Positions 1 through 8,934 of a DNA stretch of 36,176 nucleotides are shown here, piece after piece. Source of the DNA: Bradyrhizobium sp. (GTDB lineage: Bacteria; Pseudomonadota; Alphaproteobacteria; Rhizobiales; Xanthobacteraceae). The first letter of the stretch is position 1, and each line of letters begins with the position of its first letter. The DNA is taken from the NCBI RefSeq assembly GCF_004799405.1, contig NZ_SSMW01000027.1, positions 1 to 36,176 on the forward strand, in the 5' to 3' direction. The notes beneath the pieces were generated by a model. That model was not told the origin of the DNA and searched no databases. It saw only the letters and a program-made list of their open reading frames with translations. The position numbers and the translations under genes are program-made.

Positions 1-138
1 GATAAAGACCTGCTCAAGACGGGGGGCGAAAATGCCGCGGTGGAAGTTTCTAACAGATTTTTCAGTAGCTTGGCAGGTGAAGCTGTTGCAAAATGTTATG
101 AATCGGCTGCCGCAGAACCGCTGCCTTTGCCGGGTTGA
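1..138 (+). CDS. Possible C-terminal end of an upstream gene (partial)
   Basis: Frame 1 is open from the first base of the window to a TGA at 136-138 and gives 45 residues rich in Ala and Glu with no recognisable motif. Its start would lie before the window. It uses more A and T than the genes that follow. The next gene starts 12 bases after this stop, a spacing that would suit an operon. An open frame of this length can arise by chance in GC-rich DNA, so it is only a candidate. I do not recognise a family. Confidence 0.3.
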   Translation, partial: DKDLLKTGGENAAVEVSNRFFSSLAGEAVAKCYESAAAEPLPLPG

Positions 139-150
139 GATGATCGTACC

Positions 151-1848
151 ATGACCGAGGCAAGGCTAGGTGGGGAACCCATTCCCGGTATCGCGCGGAA
201 TGCGCCGCCCTGGGGCAAGACCATCACAGGATGGATCGCGCGCACCGATGCCTGCGATATCGCCACGCTGGTCCTGATCGCCGCGCTGGTCGTGATCGCG
301 CTGTGCACTTTCAAGGACTACGCGATCTCCAACGATGAGGGCGTTCAGCATCACTACGGCGAATTGATCATCGCCTATTACGCCAGCGGCTTTCGGGACC
401 TCGACGTCTTCAACTTCCAGAACCTCTATCTCTATGGCGGCATGTTCGATATCGCCGCCGTCCTGCTCAGCCATCTTATCCCGATCGACCCGTATGACCT
501 GCGCCATATCCTGTGCGCGCTGATCGGCATCGGCGGGATTGGCGCGGCCTCGGCAACCGCGCGGCTGATCGCAGGACCGCGCGCGGCCCTGATCGCCGCG
601 GTCGGGTTGAGCGTCTGTGGCGCGTGGTACGGCGCGATGTTCAACCACACCAAGGACATTCCCTTCGCCGCCGCGATGATCGGCGCGACCTTGTTCCTGA
701 TCCGCATCGCGCGCGCCCTGCCGGCACCTCGCCTCAGTGACATCGCCGCCTTCGGCCTTTTGGCCGGAGCCGCACTCGGCATGCGCGTACTCGGTTTGCT
801 GCTGGTGATCTATGTCGGTTTCGCGATCGTGCTCTACCTGCCGCGCGCGCTATGGTCCGACCGTCGCGCGCGCAGGCGTTTTGCGATCGAATCCTCGCTG
901 CGGTTGTTACCGGCGCTGCTGCTCGCCTATGCCATCATGGTGCTGGCATGGCCCTGGGCGGCGCTGTCGCCGCTCAACCCGATCCGCGGCCTGCTCGCAT
1001 TCTCGGAGTATCAGTACCCGATCCGCACGGTGCTCGCCGGTCAGGTCTATGAGATGGCGAACACGCCGCGGCTGTATGTGCCGATCTATATTCTGATCCG
1101 CGTGCCGCTGCTGACGCTGTTCGGTGCGGCCGTGGCGATGGTGTTCGCGCTGCTACCGGATTTTTCGGCCGGTGCGGGGCAGCCGCGGCGCCGGGACATC
1201 GCCCTGATATTGCTCACGGTGTTTTTCCCGCTGGGCTGCGAGGTGATCTGCCACGGCCCGGCCTTCACCGGCCTGCGTCATTTCCTGTTCGTGATTCCGG
1301 CGCTGGCGGTGCTGGCGGGCATCGGGCTCGGCGCGGCGATGACGGCGCTCGCGGCGCGCGGTCGGCTGGCCGCCTCCGGCGGGCTGGCGGTCGTGACCGC
1401 ATGTTTCCTCTGGAACGCGGTGACCCTGGTCAGGCTGCACCCGTATGAATCCCTTTACTACAACAGCGTGGTCGGAGGTCTTGAGGGAGCGTCACGTCGC
1501 TACGACCTCGATTACTGGTTCAACAGCATGCCCGAGGCGCTCAATCAACTCGAAGCCTATCTGCGCCGCACCGAGCCCGGCAACACCATGCTGCCGACCC
1601 GGATTTATTCGGTCGCGGTGTGCGGAGAACGCCTTTCGTTCGACAAGACCGTGACGCTCCCGCAACTGCACTGGGACTTCAGGCACGAGTGGAAGGAGTC
1701 CGAGTTCTTCATCGCGCCGACCCAAATGAATTGCGACGAAGATCTCGACGGCAAGGTGATCGGCACCGTCGAACGGCTTGGCGTCGTCATCGCCTATGTC
1801 AAGGACCGCCGGGCGCTGGTCCAGCCGGTGGCGACCGCGACGCGATAG
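151..1848 (+). CDS. GT-C type membrane glycosyltransferase (family 39-like)
   Basis: This 565-residue protein is predicted to sit in the inner membrane with roughly ten hydrophobic segments. A short cytoplasmic N-terminus of about 37 residues leads into the first membrane helix. The first periplasmic loop then carries an acidic pair, D62-E63, in NDEGVQHHYGE. An acidic motif at this place is the catalytic signature of GT-C glycosyltransferases that use polyprenyl-phosphate sugars, such as ArnT and protein mannosyltransferases. The C-terminal 130 residues are soluble and probably periplasmic. Donor and acceptor cannot be read from the sequence. The ribosome site before the ATG is weak, but no better in-frame start exists. 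It converges on the opgC-like gene with a 34-base gap. Confidence 0.8.
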   Translation: MTEARLGGEPIPGIARNAPPWGKTITGWIARTDACDIATLVLIAALVVIALCTFKDYAISNDEGVQHHYGELIIAYYASGFRDLDVFNFQNLYLYGGMFDIAAVLLSHLIPIDPYDLRHILCALIGIGGIGAASATARLIAGPRAALIAAVGLSVCGAWYGAMFNHTKDIPFAAAMIGATLFLIRIARALPAPRLSDIAAFGLLAGAALGMRVLGLLLVIYVGFAIVLYLPRALWSDRRARRRFAIESSLRLLPALLLAYAIMVLAWPWAALSPLNPIRGLLAFSEYQYPIRTVLAGQVYEMANTPRLYVPIYILIRVPLLTLFGAAVAMVFALLPDFSAGAGQPRRRDIALILLTVFFPLGCEVICHGPAFTGLRHFLFVIPALAVLAGIGLGAAMTALAARGRLAASGGLAVVTACFLWNAVTLVRLHPYESLYYNSVVGGLEGASRRYDLDYWFNSMPEALNQLEAYLRRTEPGNTMLPTRIYSVAVCGERLSFDKTVTLPQLHWDFRHEWKESEFFIAPTQMNCDEDLDGKVIGTVERLGVVIAYVKDRRALVQPVATATR

Positions 1849-1882
1849 GCCTGCCGCGTTGCCGGAAAAAGCGCGGCCTCGA

Positions 1883-3139
1883 TCAGCGGCCGCCCACGAT
1901 ATCGGCGTTGCCGCCGGTGCCGCCGATCCGCGAGGTATCCCTGTCATCGGTGCGCTTGTACCAGGAATTCACCCACGCCACCGCCGACATGATCAGAATT
2001 CCGACAAGTGCCACCAGGAAATGCAGGCCGATGCCGCCCGAGGTCTCGATCAGCACGAAATAGCCCGCGAACGCCAGGAATACGCCGAGACAGAAAATCT
2101 CCAGCGAATGCGTCCCGCACAGGATCAATGGACGCAGCCAGGGCGACTGCAATCCGGGCCAGCCCTTCGGCACGAAGCGCATCGTAATGGCCGCCAGCGC
2201 CAGGAAATGCCCGAACCGCAGGATGTCCATATCGGTCTTGTCGATCGGATACATCCATTGCACCAGCCAGCGCGGCAGCAGCGGCTCCAGCTGCGGGAAA
2301 TACCAGGTCAGCGTCACGAAGAACGCCGCCGCCACATAGGCGACCGCAACCCACAGCGTCACCGGCGAAGCGAGCAAGCCCGACATTCGCCTGGCGCCGC
2401 CGAGCGCGCACCACGCGCCGAACACGAACAGCATCTGCCAGGCGAACGGATTGAAGGCCCAGTAGCCGCTCGGATAGACGCTCAGATACCAGTCGTAATG
2501 CAGGGTAAGCGCATACAGCACCACCGACAGCGCCAGCGTCACGTCGGCCTTCCACTTCATCAGCCACAGGATCAGGGGGAGAAAAAACATCAGCACGACA
2601 TAGAGCGGCAGCACGTCGATGTTCAACGGCCGAAATCGGAGCAGCAGGGTCTGCAGCAGGACGATGCCGGGATGCTGGATGAAATCCACCACGCGCATTT
2701 CCTGCGAGAAAAACGGGTTGTCGGAACTCCTGACGGCGTATTCGATCTCGCCCAGGAAGATGACGACGATGAACACATGCGCGACATAGATCTGCCAGAC
2801 CCGCTTCATGATGCGCGCGGTGGCGATCACGAATCCGGACTCCCGCATGGCGCGGCCGTAGACAAACGCCGCCGTATAGCCCGAGATGAAAATGAATATC
2901 TCGGCGGCGTCGCAGAATCCGTAGTTGCGGATCGTAAACCAGGTCAAGAGATCGGGCGACAGGTGATCGATGAAGATCAGCCACAGCGCCAGACCGCGGA
3001 ACAGGTCGATGCGCAATTCCCGCTCGCCCGCGGCAAGCGGAACCGCCGGCGTCAAGACGGTCGCGGGCGCCGTGGTTTGCGCCATCGTATTTGCTGCACC
3101 CGCAAAGGGCGCCGCGGCAACTCGATCAGCAATCGACAC
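1883..3139 (-). CDS. OpgC-family membrane acyltransferase (copy 1)
   Basis: This 418-residue protein belongs to the OpgC family of polytopic inner-membrane proteins, related to acyltransferase-3. Known members succinylate osmoregulated periplasmic glucans. A cytoplasmic tail of about 40 residues leads into the hallmark DLFRG at 45-49, followed by a first helix with an FIDHLS motif. The later stretches RNYGFCDAAEIFIFISGY and FNPFAWQMLFVFGAWC are also family-typical, and about ten hydrophobic segments are present. The start given is GTG, preceded by a purine-rich AAGGCGGGG; an ATG 18 codons inside (3085) is the alternative. It is head-to-head with a clear paralogue at 3583. The true substrate, glucan or another envelope sugar, is unknown. 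Confidence 0.85.
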   Translation of the reverse strand: MSIADRVAAAPFAGAANTMAQTTAPATVLTPAVPLAAGERELRIDLFRGLALWLIFIDHLSPDLLTWFTIRNYGFCDAAEIFIFISGYTAAFVYGRAMRESGFVIATARIMKRVWQIYVAHVFIVVIFLGEIEYAVRSSDNPFFSQEMRVVDFIQHPGIVLLQTLLLRFRPLNIDVLPLYVVLMFFLPLILWLMKWKADVTLALSVVLYALTLHYDWYLSVYPSGYWAFNPFAWQMLFVFGAWCALGGARRMSGLLASPVTLWVAVAYVAAAFFVTLTWYFPQLEPLLPRWLVQWMYPIDKTDMDILRFGHFLALAAITMRFVPKGWPGLQSPWLRPLILCGTHSLEIFCLGVFLAFAGYFVLIETSGGIGLHFLVALVGILIMSAVAWVNSWYKRTDDRDTSRIGGTGGNADIVGGR

Positions 3140-3582
3140 TTTAAGCCCCGCCTTGAGAAGATCGGCTTACACGGCCGTTCCCCGCCAACCCATGATATAG
3201 ACCCGCGGTTGGTAAGCAAGTTACGGGGGCTGCCCGGTCCAAAGCTACCGTGATCGAATCGCGATATAAACGCCGCGGATACATGAATCCGGTTGTGACG
3301 CGGATGCGGGGAGCGCCGGCCACGCGGGCCGAGATCGAAGGTCAGGCGTCATACCGGTTCTTTACATTTTGGACCCATCACGGGGATTGACGCCAGTATC
3401 CGGGTAAGTCTCAATGAGCGTTCCAAAAAGATGCGTTTCTAGGGGGCGGTTTCCTTGCGATCATCGACGGCGAACCGTGAACGTATGGGTTGTTTGGCGG
3501 CGTCAGGTCTGGTCACACGTCTCCGGACGCCGCTGCTGTAACCTTGGCGCGACACCACACTGGGCAAAATGGATCAGGCATA
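3140..3582. other. Intergenic region between divergent opgC-like genes
   Basis: These 443 bases separate two divergent OpgC-type genes, so they must hold both promoters. The stretch has more A and T than its surroundings. I see no convincing gene, hairpin terminator or repeat. A frame that extends the plus-strand OpgC upstream to 3490 lacks a ribosome site and family similarity, so I treat it as non-coding. Confidence 0.5.
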
Positions 3583-4770
3583 ATGACCAATCAGGAAACC
3601 GCACCTATTTCGCTTGCCCTCGAGCGTGACCTCAGGCTCGACCTGTTCCGCGGCATCGGGTTGTGGATGATCTTCCTCGATCACGTTCCCGACGACGTCG
3701 TGGCCTGGTTGACCCTGCGCAACTATGGCTTCAGCGATGCCGCCGAGTTCTTCGTATTCATTTCCGGTTATCTGGCGGGCTACATCTATGGACCGATCAT
3801 ACGCGCCGGGAATTTCCTGGCGGCCATCAAGCGGCTGTGGACACGGGTGTGGCAGATGTACGTTGCCCACATCATGCTGTTTCTGCTGTTCACGGCGCAG
3901 ATCGCGCGCACGGTCAGAAAATTCGACAACCCGATGTACGAAGACGAGTTCAACGTCCATAATTTCCTCCAGCACCCGGACGTTTTGATCGGACAGGCGC
4001 TGACGCTGCGCTACAAGCCGGTCGATCTCGACGTGCTGCCGCTCTACATCACGCTGGTGGCCGCTTCGCCGCTGATCATCTGGTGCCTGTTGCGCCGCCC
4101 GAACTGGACCTTGCTTGGCTCGGTCCTGCTGTACATCGGGGCGCGCATATTCGACTGGAATTTCGCTTCGTATCCGCCGGGGACGCACTGGTACTTCAAT
4201 CCGTTCGCCTGGCAGTTGATGTTTGTGTTCGCGGCCTGGTGCGGCGTCGGAGGCGTCGCCCAGATACAGGCCGTGATCCGGTCGCGCGCGGCGCTGATCG
4301 TGGCGGTGGCGTGGCTTGCCTTCGCGTTCCTGATCGTGATGACCTGGCACGTCCCGGCACTGGACGCGATGGTCCCGAAATGGATGATCAAGGCGATCTA
4401 TCCGATCGACAAGACCGACCTCGACATGCTGCGCTTCACCCACTTCCTCGCGCTGGCGCTGGTGGTCTCCCGATATTTCCCGCGCAAGGCGGAGATACTC
4501 TCCTCCATGTGGCTGCGTCCGTTGGTGCTGTGCGGACAGCACTCGCTTCCGCTGTTTTGCTTCGGCGTATTCCTGTCCTTTGGGGCGCACTGGTTCCTGG
4601 TTCAGTACTCCCATGGCGTCTTGACGCAACTGCTCGTCAGCTTCGGCGGCATGGCGGTCATGACGGCGCTTGCATGGCTTCTGGATCGGGCCGGAACGGT
4701 TCCCAACCTGTTCGTCGATGTCAGCGAATTCCAGACGCCGAAGGCGGCAATCGAGCCCGGCAAGGCGTGA
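3583..4770 (+). CDS. OpgC-family membrane acyltransferase (copy 2)
   Basis: This 395-residue polytopic membrane protein is a paralogue of the divergent gene at 1883-3139. The shared blocks are DLFRG at 20-24, RNYGFSDAAEFFVFISGY, DVLPLYITL, FNPFAWQLMFVFAAWC and YPIDKTDLDMLRFTHFLAL. The hydrophobic profile of about ten segments matches OpgC proteins, which transfer succinyl groups to periplasmic glucans. I chose the ATG at 3583 because the preceding 31 codons of the same frame are not family-like and the protein then begins about 20 residues before the conserved core. The two copies differ in their tails and loops, which suggests different substrates or regulation rather than a recent duplication. 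Confidence 0.85.
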   Translation: MTNQETAPISLALERDLRLDLFRGIGLWMIFLDHVPDDVVAWLTLRNYGFSDAAEFFVFISGYLAGYIYGPIIRAGNFLAAIKRLWTRVWQMYVAHIMLFLLFTAQIARTVRKFDNPMYEDEFNVHNFLQHPDVLIGQALTLRYKPVDLDVLPLYITLVAASPLIIWCLLRRPNWTLLGSVLLYIGARIFDWNFASYPPGTHWYFNPFAWQLMFVFAAWCGVGGVAQIQAVIRSRAALIVAVAWLAFAFLIVMTWHVPALDAMVPKWMIKAIYPIDKTDLDMLRFTHFLALALVVSRYFPRKAEILSSMWLRPLVLCGQHSLPLFCFGVFLSFGAHWFLVQYSHGVLTQLLVSFGGMAVMTALAWLLDRAGTVPNLFVDVSEFQTPKAAIEPGKA

Positions 4771-4867
4771 TCCCGGCGTTCGGCGAAAGCTTACGCCGCC
4801 GTGCCCCGGGAGCGGGCTGGATCAGGGTAGCGACCGCCCGGCGGGCCGCTCCGTCAACTTTTCGAAT

Positions 4868-4885
4868 CGGGATTTTGACATCCCG
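4868..4885 (-). terminator. Weak hairpin after the DUF2059 gene
   Basis: CGGGAT and ATCCCG form a six-base stem around a six-base loop, 13 bases after the stop of the minus-strand DUF2059 gene and between two convergent genes. The following minus-strand sequence is only moderately T-rich, so termination is possible but not certain. Confidence 0.3.
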
Positions 4886-4898
4886 GAGCGAAGCGCCG

Positions 4899-5387
4899 TT
4901 ACAGTTTGTGGCCTTTCTGGCGTAGCGCTTCAGTCAAGCGCGTGCGCAGATCGTCGGCCGCCTTGTGGCTGGCATCCTGGGTTACCTTGGTGGTCTGCTG
5001 GGCGATGATTGGCGACTTTTCGAGGTACTTTTGCCCGACCGGCCGCTGGAAAAACGTCTCCATATCGCGCATCTCGGCCACCGTATAATTGTTGGCATAG
5101 ATGGCGGCGACGTCGTCGAGCATCGCCGTGTAGTATGGCTGAAACGCAGCGTCGACCATTGGCTTCATGCTGTCGTAGTCGCGTTCAATCTCGGGGCGGT
5201 CTTGAGTGAGCGTGCGCCTGAGGCCCAGCAGGATGGCTGGCAGCAGCGCCTTGTACTGCTCAGGCAGCTTCATGGTGGTCACCAGGCTGCGTGCCGCCGT
5301 CATGGCCTCGGCCGATGGCGCTTGCGCCGCTGCCGTGCAAATCGAGAGCAGAAACATGCCGGTGATGATCAATGGACGCCTGAACAT
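4899..5387 (-). CDS. Secreted DUF2059-domain protein
   Basis: This is a 162-residue protein with a Sec signal peptide: MFRR, a hydrophobic core, then a likely cut after AAAQA near residue 22. The rest is the helical DUF2059 domain, with the block YANNYTVAEMRDMETFFQRP and a following PVGQKYLEKSP typical of the family. It should be periplasmic. The family's function is unknown. The start is well fixed by GGAGG seven bases before the ATG at 5387. The frame stays open upstream to 5672, but that extension is compositionally unlike protein and lacks a ribosome site. It converges on the OpgC copy 2 gene. Confidence 0.85.
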   Translation of the reverse strand: MFRRPLIITGMFLLSICTAAAQAPSAEAMTAARSLVTTMKLPEQYKALLPAILLGLRRTLTQDRPEIERDYDSMKPMVDAAFQPYYTAMLDDVAAIYANNYTVAEMRDMETFFQRPVGQKYLEKSPIIAQQTTKVTQDASHKAADDLRTRLTEALRQKGHKL

Positions 5388-5526
5388 GACTTTCCTCCGG
5401 TGACCTTGTCGCGCGATGATACCCGAAAATTGAGTTTCCCCAAAACAAGTTGCCGCCGCCGGGATTGATGGCCCGCATTGCAGGTGTTCGCGCCATACGA
5501 GGTCGTTATCCAAACGATTTGCGGAG

Positions 5527-6495
5527 CTAGCCCAGCCGCCAGCCGACCTCCGCGGCAAAGCTCCGGTAGAATTCGGGCTCATAGGCCTGTTCCGGGGTTT
5601 GCCGCACGCGCTCGTCAAGGCGGCGGGCATCATCGCCGACCAGGATGCGCCAGCGGCCGGCCTTGACGCCATCGAGGATGACCGTTGCCGCCGCTGCCGC
5701 GGTCATGGGAGCCTCGTCGCGGAACGTCCGCGCACGATCGGCAGCGATGTTCTGTATATCCTCATCCGACATCGCCGTCGTGTCGGTGCCCATGCCCTCC
5801 AGGCGCCGGCGGGTCGCCAGAACTTCATTCGCGCTCAACCGGTCGGATTCACTGCCGTTCTGGATCTTGCGGGAATTGGACACGATGGAGGTGCCGATAT
5901 GGCCCGGCATCACCACCGAGCATTTGATGTGCGGCGCGTTCAGCCTGAGATCGTTGATCAACGCTTCGGTAAACCCCTTCACCGCGAATTTGGCGGCGCT
6001 GTAGGCGGTATGCGACACGCCAAGTCCGACCGAGGCCCAGAACCCGTTGACACTGGAGGTGTTGACGATATGCCCCTCGTCGGCCTTCACCAGCATCGGC
6101 AGGAAGGTGCGAACGCCGAGATAGACGCCGCCCCAGCAGATGTTGAAGGTCTTCTCCCACTGCTCGCGCGTGTTGGTGAACAGGCTGCCGCCGCCACCGA
6201 TGCCGGCATTGTTGAACAGCAGGTGGATCTTGTCGGTGGCCTGCTGTTCGGCGAGTTCATCGCGGAATCGCAGCAACTGATCTTCGATCGACACGTCGGC
6301 AATATGGGTGGTGATGCGCAAGCCCTGCGGCAGCCGCTCGACCTCGCACAGCCGCCTGGTTTCCGCCATGGCGTCCGCCGACACGTCGCACATCGCGACA
6401 TTGCAGCCCTCGGCGACGAGTTGGCGCGCGAGTTCGCGGCCCATGCCCGTGCCGCCTCCGGTAATGACGGCGATCTTTCCGGCAAAGTCTTTCAT
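5527..6495 (-). CDS. Short-chain dehydrogenase/reductase (SDR)
   Basis: This is a 322-residue classical SDR oxidoreductase using NAD(P)H. The Rossmann glycine motif TGGGTGMG is at 12-19, NNAG at 95-98, and the catalytic set is Ser147/148, Tyr165 and Lys169 (YSAAK). It is about 70 residues longer than a minimal SDR; the extra C-terminal part, including a variable region after residue 200, may shape the substrate pocket. The substrate cannot be told from sequence. The ATG at 6495 has AGGAAC upstream and starts seven residues before the first beta strand. The same frame runs open further upstream to 6765, but that part looks non-coding. The gene stands alone. Confidence 0.9.
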   Translation of the reverse strand: MKDFAGKIAVITGGGTGMGRELARQLVAEGCNVAMCDVSADAMAETRRLCEVERLPQGLRITTHIADVSIEDQLLRFRDELAEQQATDKIHLLFNNAGIGGGGSLFTNTREQWEKTFNICWGGVYLGVRTFLPMLVKADEGHIVNTSSVNGFWASVGLGVSHTAYSAAKFAVKGFTEALINDLRLNAPHIKCSVVMPGHIGTSIVSNSRKIQNGSESDRLSANEVLATRRRLEGMGTDTTAMSDEDIQNIAADRARTFRDEAPMTAAAAATVILDGVKAGRWRILVGDDARRLDERVRQTPEQAYEPEFYRSFAAEVGWRLG

Positions 6496-6691
6496 GGGCG
6501 TTCCTAACCTCTGCGGTGCCGGAGCCGGGCTGCTGGAAATACGGTCTTCGGCCGAGACGGGCACAAACAACCGACTGGCAGTGAACGCCGACGATGTCGT
6601 TCCCGAACCCCCGGGAACAATGTACAGGCACGGCGGCATCGGGCAAGCGCCGGGCTCCGGCGTCCGGTGATATCGGGATTTCCTGGTTCGC

Positions 6692-6904
6692 TTAATCCGG
6701 CGTCGGCAGGTGCCGCATCGTGAATTCGATCTGTCCGTCGGGAAGCTGCCGCCAGTTTTCGACAACCGTCGTGTAGCCGGCTTGCGGAATCCGGTTGAGG
6801 ATTTCGCGGGCTTTGAGCCGGGCCGCCTCGATCGGCAGCGTGAATGTCTCCGGCCGCTGCGGGGCGGACATTCGATCTGCCAGATCTCGTGGACGAAGGA
6901 GCAT
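6692..6904 (-). CDS. Small conserved hypothetical protein
   Basis: This 70-residue soluble protein has a basic, Ala/Arg-rich helical middle (AARLKAREILNRIPQ) followed by a probable beta strand pair ending in GQIEFTMRHLPTPD. It looks like the small conserved hypothetical proteins common in Bradyrhizobium genomes; I know of no function. I chose the ATG at 6904 because GAGG lies seven bases upstream. A start at 6952 (86 residues) and one at 6871 (59 residues) are possible. It is followed by the minus-strand SDR about 200 bases on. Confidence 0.65.
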   Translation of the reverse strand: MLLRPRDLADRMSAPQRPETFTLPIEAARLKAREILNRIPQAGYTTVVENWRQLPDGQIEFTMRHLPTPD

Positions 6905-7052
6905 GGCGCGCCTCAGGCATGATCCAATAAGCCGCCGATCTTGCGCCGCCAAACCTAAAGGGCTACCGGACCGCCGGCATTATCCCCGCTAATCACCGGC
7001 GGGCGGTCGCGGAAACCATCGCGGCGCCGTCGGGCTTTTGTCGGATCATGCG

Positions 7053-7352
7053 CTAGTTCGCGGTGCTGCCGGTTTTGGCGTGCAGCTTTGGCGGCGTGGT
7101 CTTGGTAACGGTCTTGGTAGCGGCTTTGGGCGCGTCGATGCTGCGCGCGTTGCCCCACGGGTCGGTAGCGGCCTTTTCGGGAATGTTGCCGAGCGATTGC
7201 TCATAGGCTTTTTGGGCCGCCTTCTCATCCTGGATCTGGCGGGCTGACTTTTCCTTGTCAGGCTCGCCGGCTCTTTGAATTGGGGCCTGGTCTTGGGCAT
7301 AAGCAGGCCCGGCCAGTAACGCGATCATTGCTGCGGCGCGCAAAGCTTTCAT
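7053..7352 (-). CDS. Small secreted hypothetical protein
   Basis: This is a 99-residue protein with a clear signal peptide (MKALRAAAMIALLAGPAYA, cut after residue 19). The mature part is charged and probably disordered: a Lys/Glu/Gln-rich stretch around KEKSARQIQDEKAAQKAYEQ, then a Lys/Thr-rich tail. No domain is recognisable. The start is strongly supported by GGGAGG seven bases before the ATG. It probably acts in the periplasm; its function is unknown. Confidence 0.75.
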   Translation of the reverse strand: MKALRAAAMIALLAGPAYAQDQAPIQRAGEPDKEKSARQIQDEKAAQKAYEQSLGNIPEKAATDPWGNARSIDAPKAATKTVTKTTPPKLHAKTGSTAN

Positions 7353-7524
7353 GGGGTAGCCTCCCTTGATTTTGCCTGCATATCATTACGCCCACCGCGC
7401 CGCCAATAGCCGTAACGCGCCTGCCCGCCTGAGTTTGTTGCGATGCCGTCCATCGTCGTCGGTGCGCTCGGCCTGCGTGCAGAAATCGCGGAACAACAGG
7501 GCACATCGACGGCGCCCGTGCCGT

Positions 7525-7734
7525 CTAGTTCTGTGCAAGTTTGATGGTTGAAATCGGCCATTTCCCGTCGTGGCCGGCGATCGAAACGCGCAGGCCGTGC
7601 AATTCGTCGAGCCAGACATTCTCGACCGTCCCGGCCTTTCCGTCGGTCAGCACCACAGCTTTGCCGATCAGTTCGGATTGAGCTCGCTCGAACGCGCCGA
7701 GGATCGTCGAGGCACGGAGTTTCACAAGGGGCAT
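7525..7734 (-). CDS. Small hypothetical protein, possibly PRC-barrel-like
   Basis: This is a 69-residue protein. Residues from about 20 on (LIGKAVVLTDGKAGTVENV, then LDELHGLRVSIAG) read as short beta strands with Gly/Asp turns, reminiscent of a PRC-barrel-type fold, though the match is by eye and weak. The ATG at 7734 is preceded by a poor ribosome site (GGAA). An upstream start at 7812 would add 26 Cys/His-containing residues that look non-coding. Its function is unknown. Confidence 0.6.
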   Translation of the reverse strand: MPLVKLRASTILGAFERAQSELIGKAVVLTDGKAGTVENVWLDELHGLRVSIAGHDGKWPISTIKLAQN

Positions 7735-7909
7735 GGCATTTCCGACGTCAGACTCGAATCTTTCGCGGCCGAAGTGTTTGCATTGAAAGGTGCACAACTC
7801 GTGACCGGACAAAGGCGCCGGGCCGTTTCCCGGCGCGCGTGTTGGCGCTTGACATCGACGCGAACGAAATGGGAACGTCCCCGTCCAGGGCGTGCAGGCC
7901 GCAAACGCA

Positions 7910-8101
7910 ATGCAAAACGAAGAGAGCCCAGACCGTTCGAACGTGCGTTACGTCAAGCGTCGTGCCGCAAAACGCGTCGTGAGCCGCACGCGCCTCGTCA
8001 TGGGTCTGCTGTTGATCGTGGCGATTCCGATCTTCATCGGCGTTGCCAACCGGGCCGTGCACGAAAACGCAGACGTGATCCGGCTGGGTTTCAGTCGATA
8101 G
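7910..8101 (+). CDS. Small single-pass membrane protein (hypothetical)
   Basis: This 63-residue product has a basic N-terminal part (YVKRRAAKRVVSRTRLV), one hydrophobic helix (MGLLLIVAIPIFIGVAN) and a short tail, which predicts an inner-membrane protein with the N-terminus inside. An ATG at 7910 is preceded at some distance by GCAGG; a GTG at 7892 is an alternative. It ends about 50 bases from the tRNA-Pro gene on the other strand. I do not recognise a family. The clean membrane-protein pattern and basic flank make it more likely real than chance. Confidence 0.5.
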   Translation: MQNEESPDRSNVRYVKRRAAKRVVSRTRLVMGLLLIVAIPIFIGVANRAVHENADVIRLGFSR

Positions 8102-8152
8102 GCCGCACCGACGAGCACGACAGCTTGCGCGGGCAAGAACCTCGATTTTGAT

Positions 8153-8230
8153 TGGTCGGAGCGAGAGGATTTGAACCTCCGACCCCTAGTCTCCCAGACT
8201 AGTGCGCTAACCGGGCTGCGCCACGCTCCG
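8153..8230 (-). tRNA. tRNA-Pro (anticodon GGG)
   Basis: The minus strand folds as a full tRNA of 78 nt with encoded CCA. The acceptor stem CGGAGCG/CGCTCCG, D arm, anticodon stem CTAGT/ACTAG and T arm GGAGG-TTCAAAT-CCTCT are all present. The anticodon loop CTGGGAG gives GGG at 8193-8195, which reads CCC and CCU proline codons. Its promoter should lie in 8231-8322, just after the merR gene. I saw no second copy of its 3' end in the window, so no sign of an integrated element. Confidence 0.97.
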
Positions 8231-8322
8231 ATGCCGTTCCCTTAGCTTCGATCAGCCCTGCGCGCAAGGCGCGATCGGGCGCGCGGAGCGGCCTGAGTTG
8301 GGGTTTCCTCCGTACAGGGCGA

Positions 8323-8883
8323 TCAGCCATCCTTCAACGCGGCATCGAGCAATTGCCGGCAGGCCATCAGGTCCTGCAACACGCCTTCCAGGCGTTCCGC
8401 GTCCAGGATCCCTGCCCCGACACCGGGAATCGGTCCGCTGTCGAACGCCGGCGACAGGCCGTCCTTGTCGATTTCGAGAAAGCGAAAATCGATGCCGTCG
8501 GTGCCATCACCTTCCTCATCATCGGTATCGATGCCCGGAACCGCCTCGTCATCGTCTTCCAAGAGACTTTGCCCGATCGCCCGTTCGACCGAACCAAACG
8601 AAGCGACAGTCAATCCGTCGGCCAGCGCCTGGACCGCTTTGATGCCATGCTCTTTCAGAATGCGCTGTACACCGCGGATGGTGTAGCCCTCGCCGTACAA
8701 CAGGCGGCGGATGCCCCGCAGCAGGTCGACATCGTCGGGGCGATAATAACGCCGGCCGCCGCTGCGCTTCATCGGCTTGATTTGAACGAACCGCGTCTCC
8801 CAGAACCGCAGCACATGCTGGGGGATATCGAGATCGTCGGCGACCTCGCTGATGGTTCGGAACGCATCCGGCGCCTTGTCCAA
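8323..8883 (-). CDS. MerR-family transcriptional regulator
   Basis: This is a 186-residue protein with an N-terminal MerR-type winged helix-turn-helix over residues 8-75: [20 protein letters not shown], then [20 protein letters not shown]. It has the conserved wing and the helix that follows. After about residue 90 the protein is acidic and low in complexity ([18 protein letters not shown]), with no metal-binding cysteines, so it is not a metal sensor of the classic kind. It lies directly downstream of ihfA, an order common in rhizobia and relatives. The family's target there is not known to me. The ATG at 8883 starts the HTH at the usual distance. Confidence 0.88.
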   Translation of the reverse strand: MDKAPDAFRTISEVADDLDIPQHVLRFWETRFVQIKPMKRSGGRRYYRPDDVDLLRGIRRLLYGEGYTIRGVQRILKEHGIKAVQALADGLTVASFGSVERAIGQSLLEDDDEAVPGIDTDDEEGDGTDGIDFRFLEIDKDGLSPAFDSGPIPGVGAGILDAERLEGVLQDLMACRQLLDAALKDG

Positions 8884-8934
8884 ATGCTCGCTCCTGCCTA
8901 TTGCCTTGTTGAACGACTGTTCCAGCCGACCTTG

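Noticed and set aside
1778..3253. A 491-codon open frame opposite the first OpgC gene
   Set aside because: The opposite strand encodes a clear OpgC protein. This frame is rich in Arg, Gln and His and has no domain.
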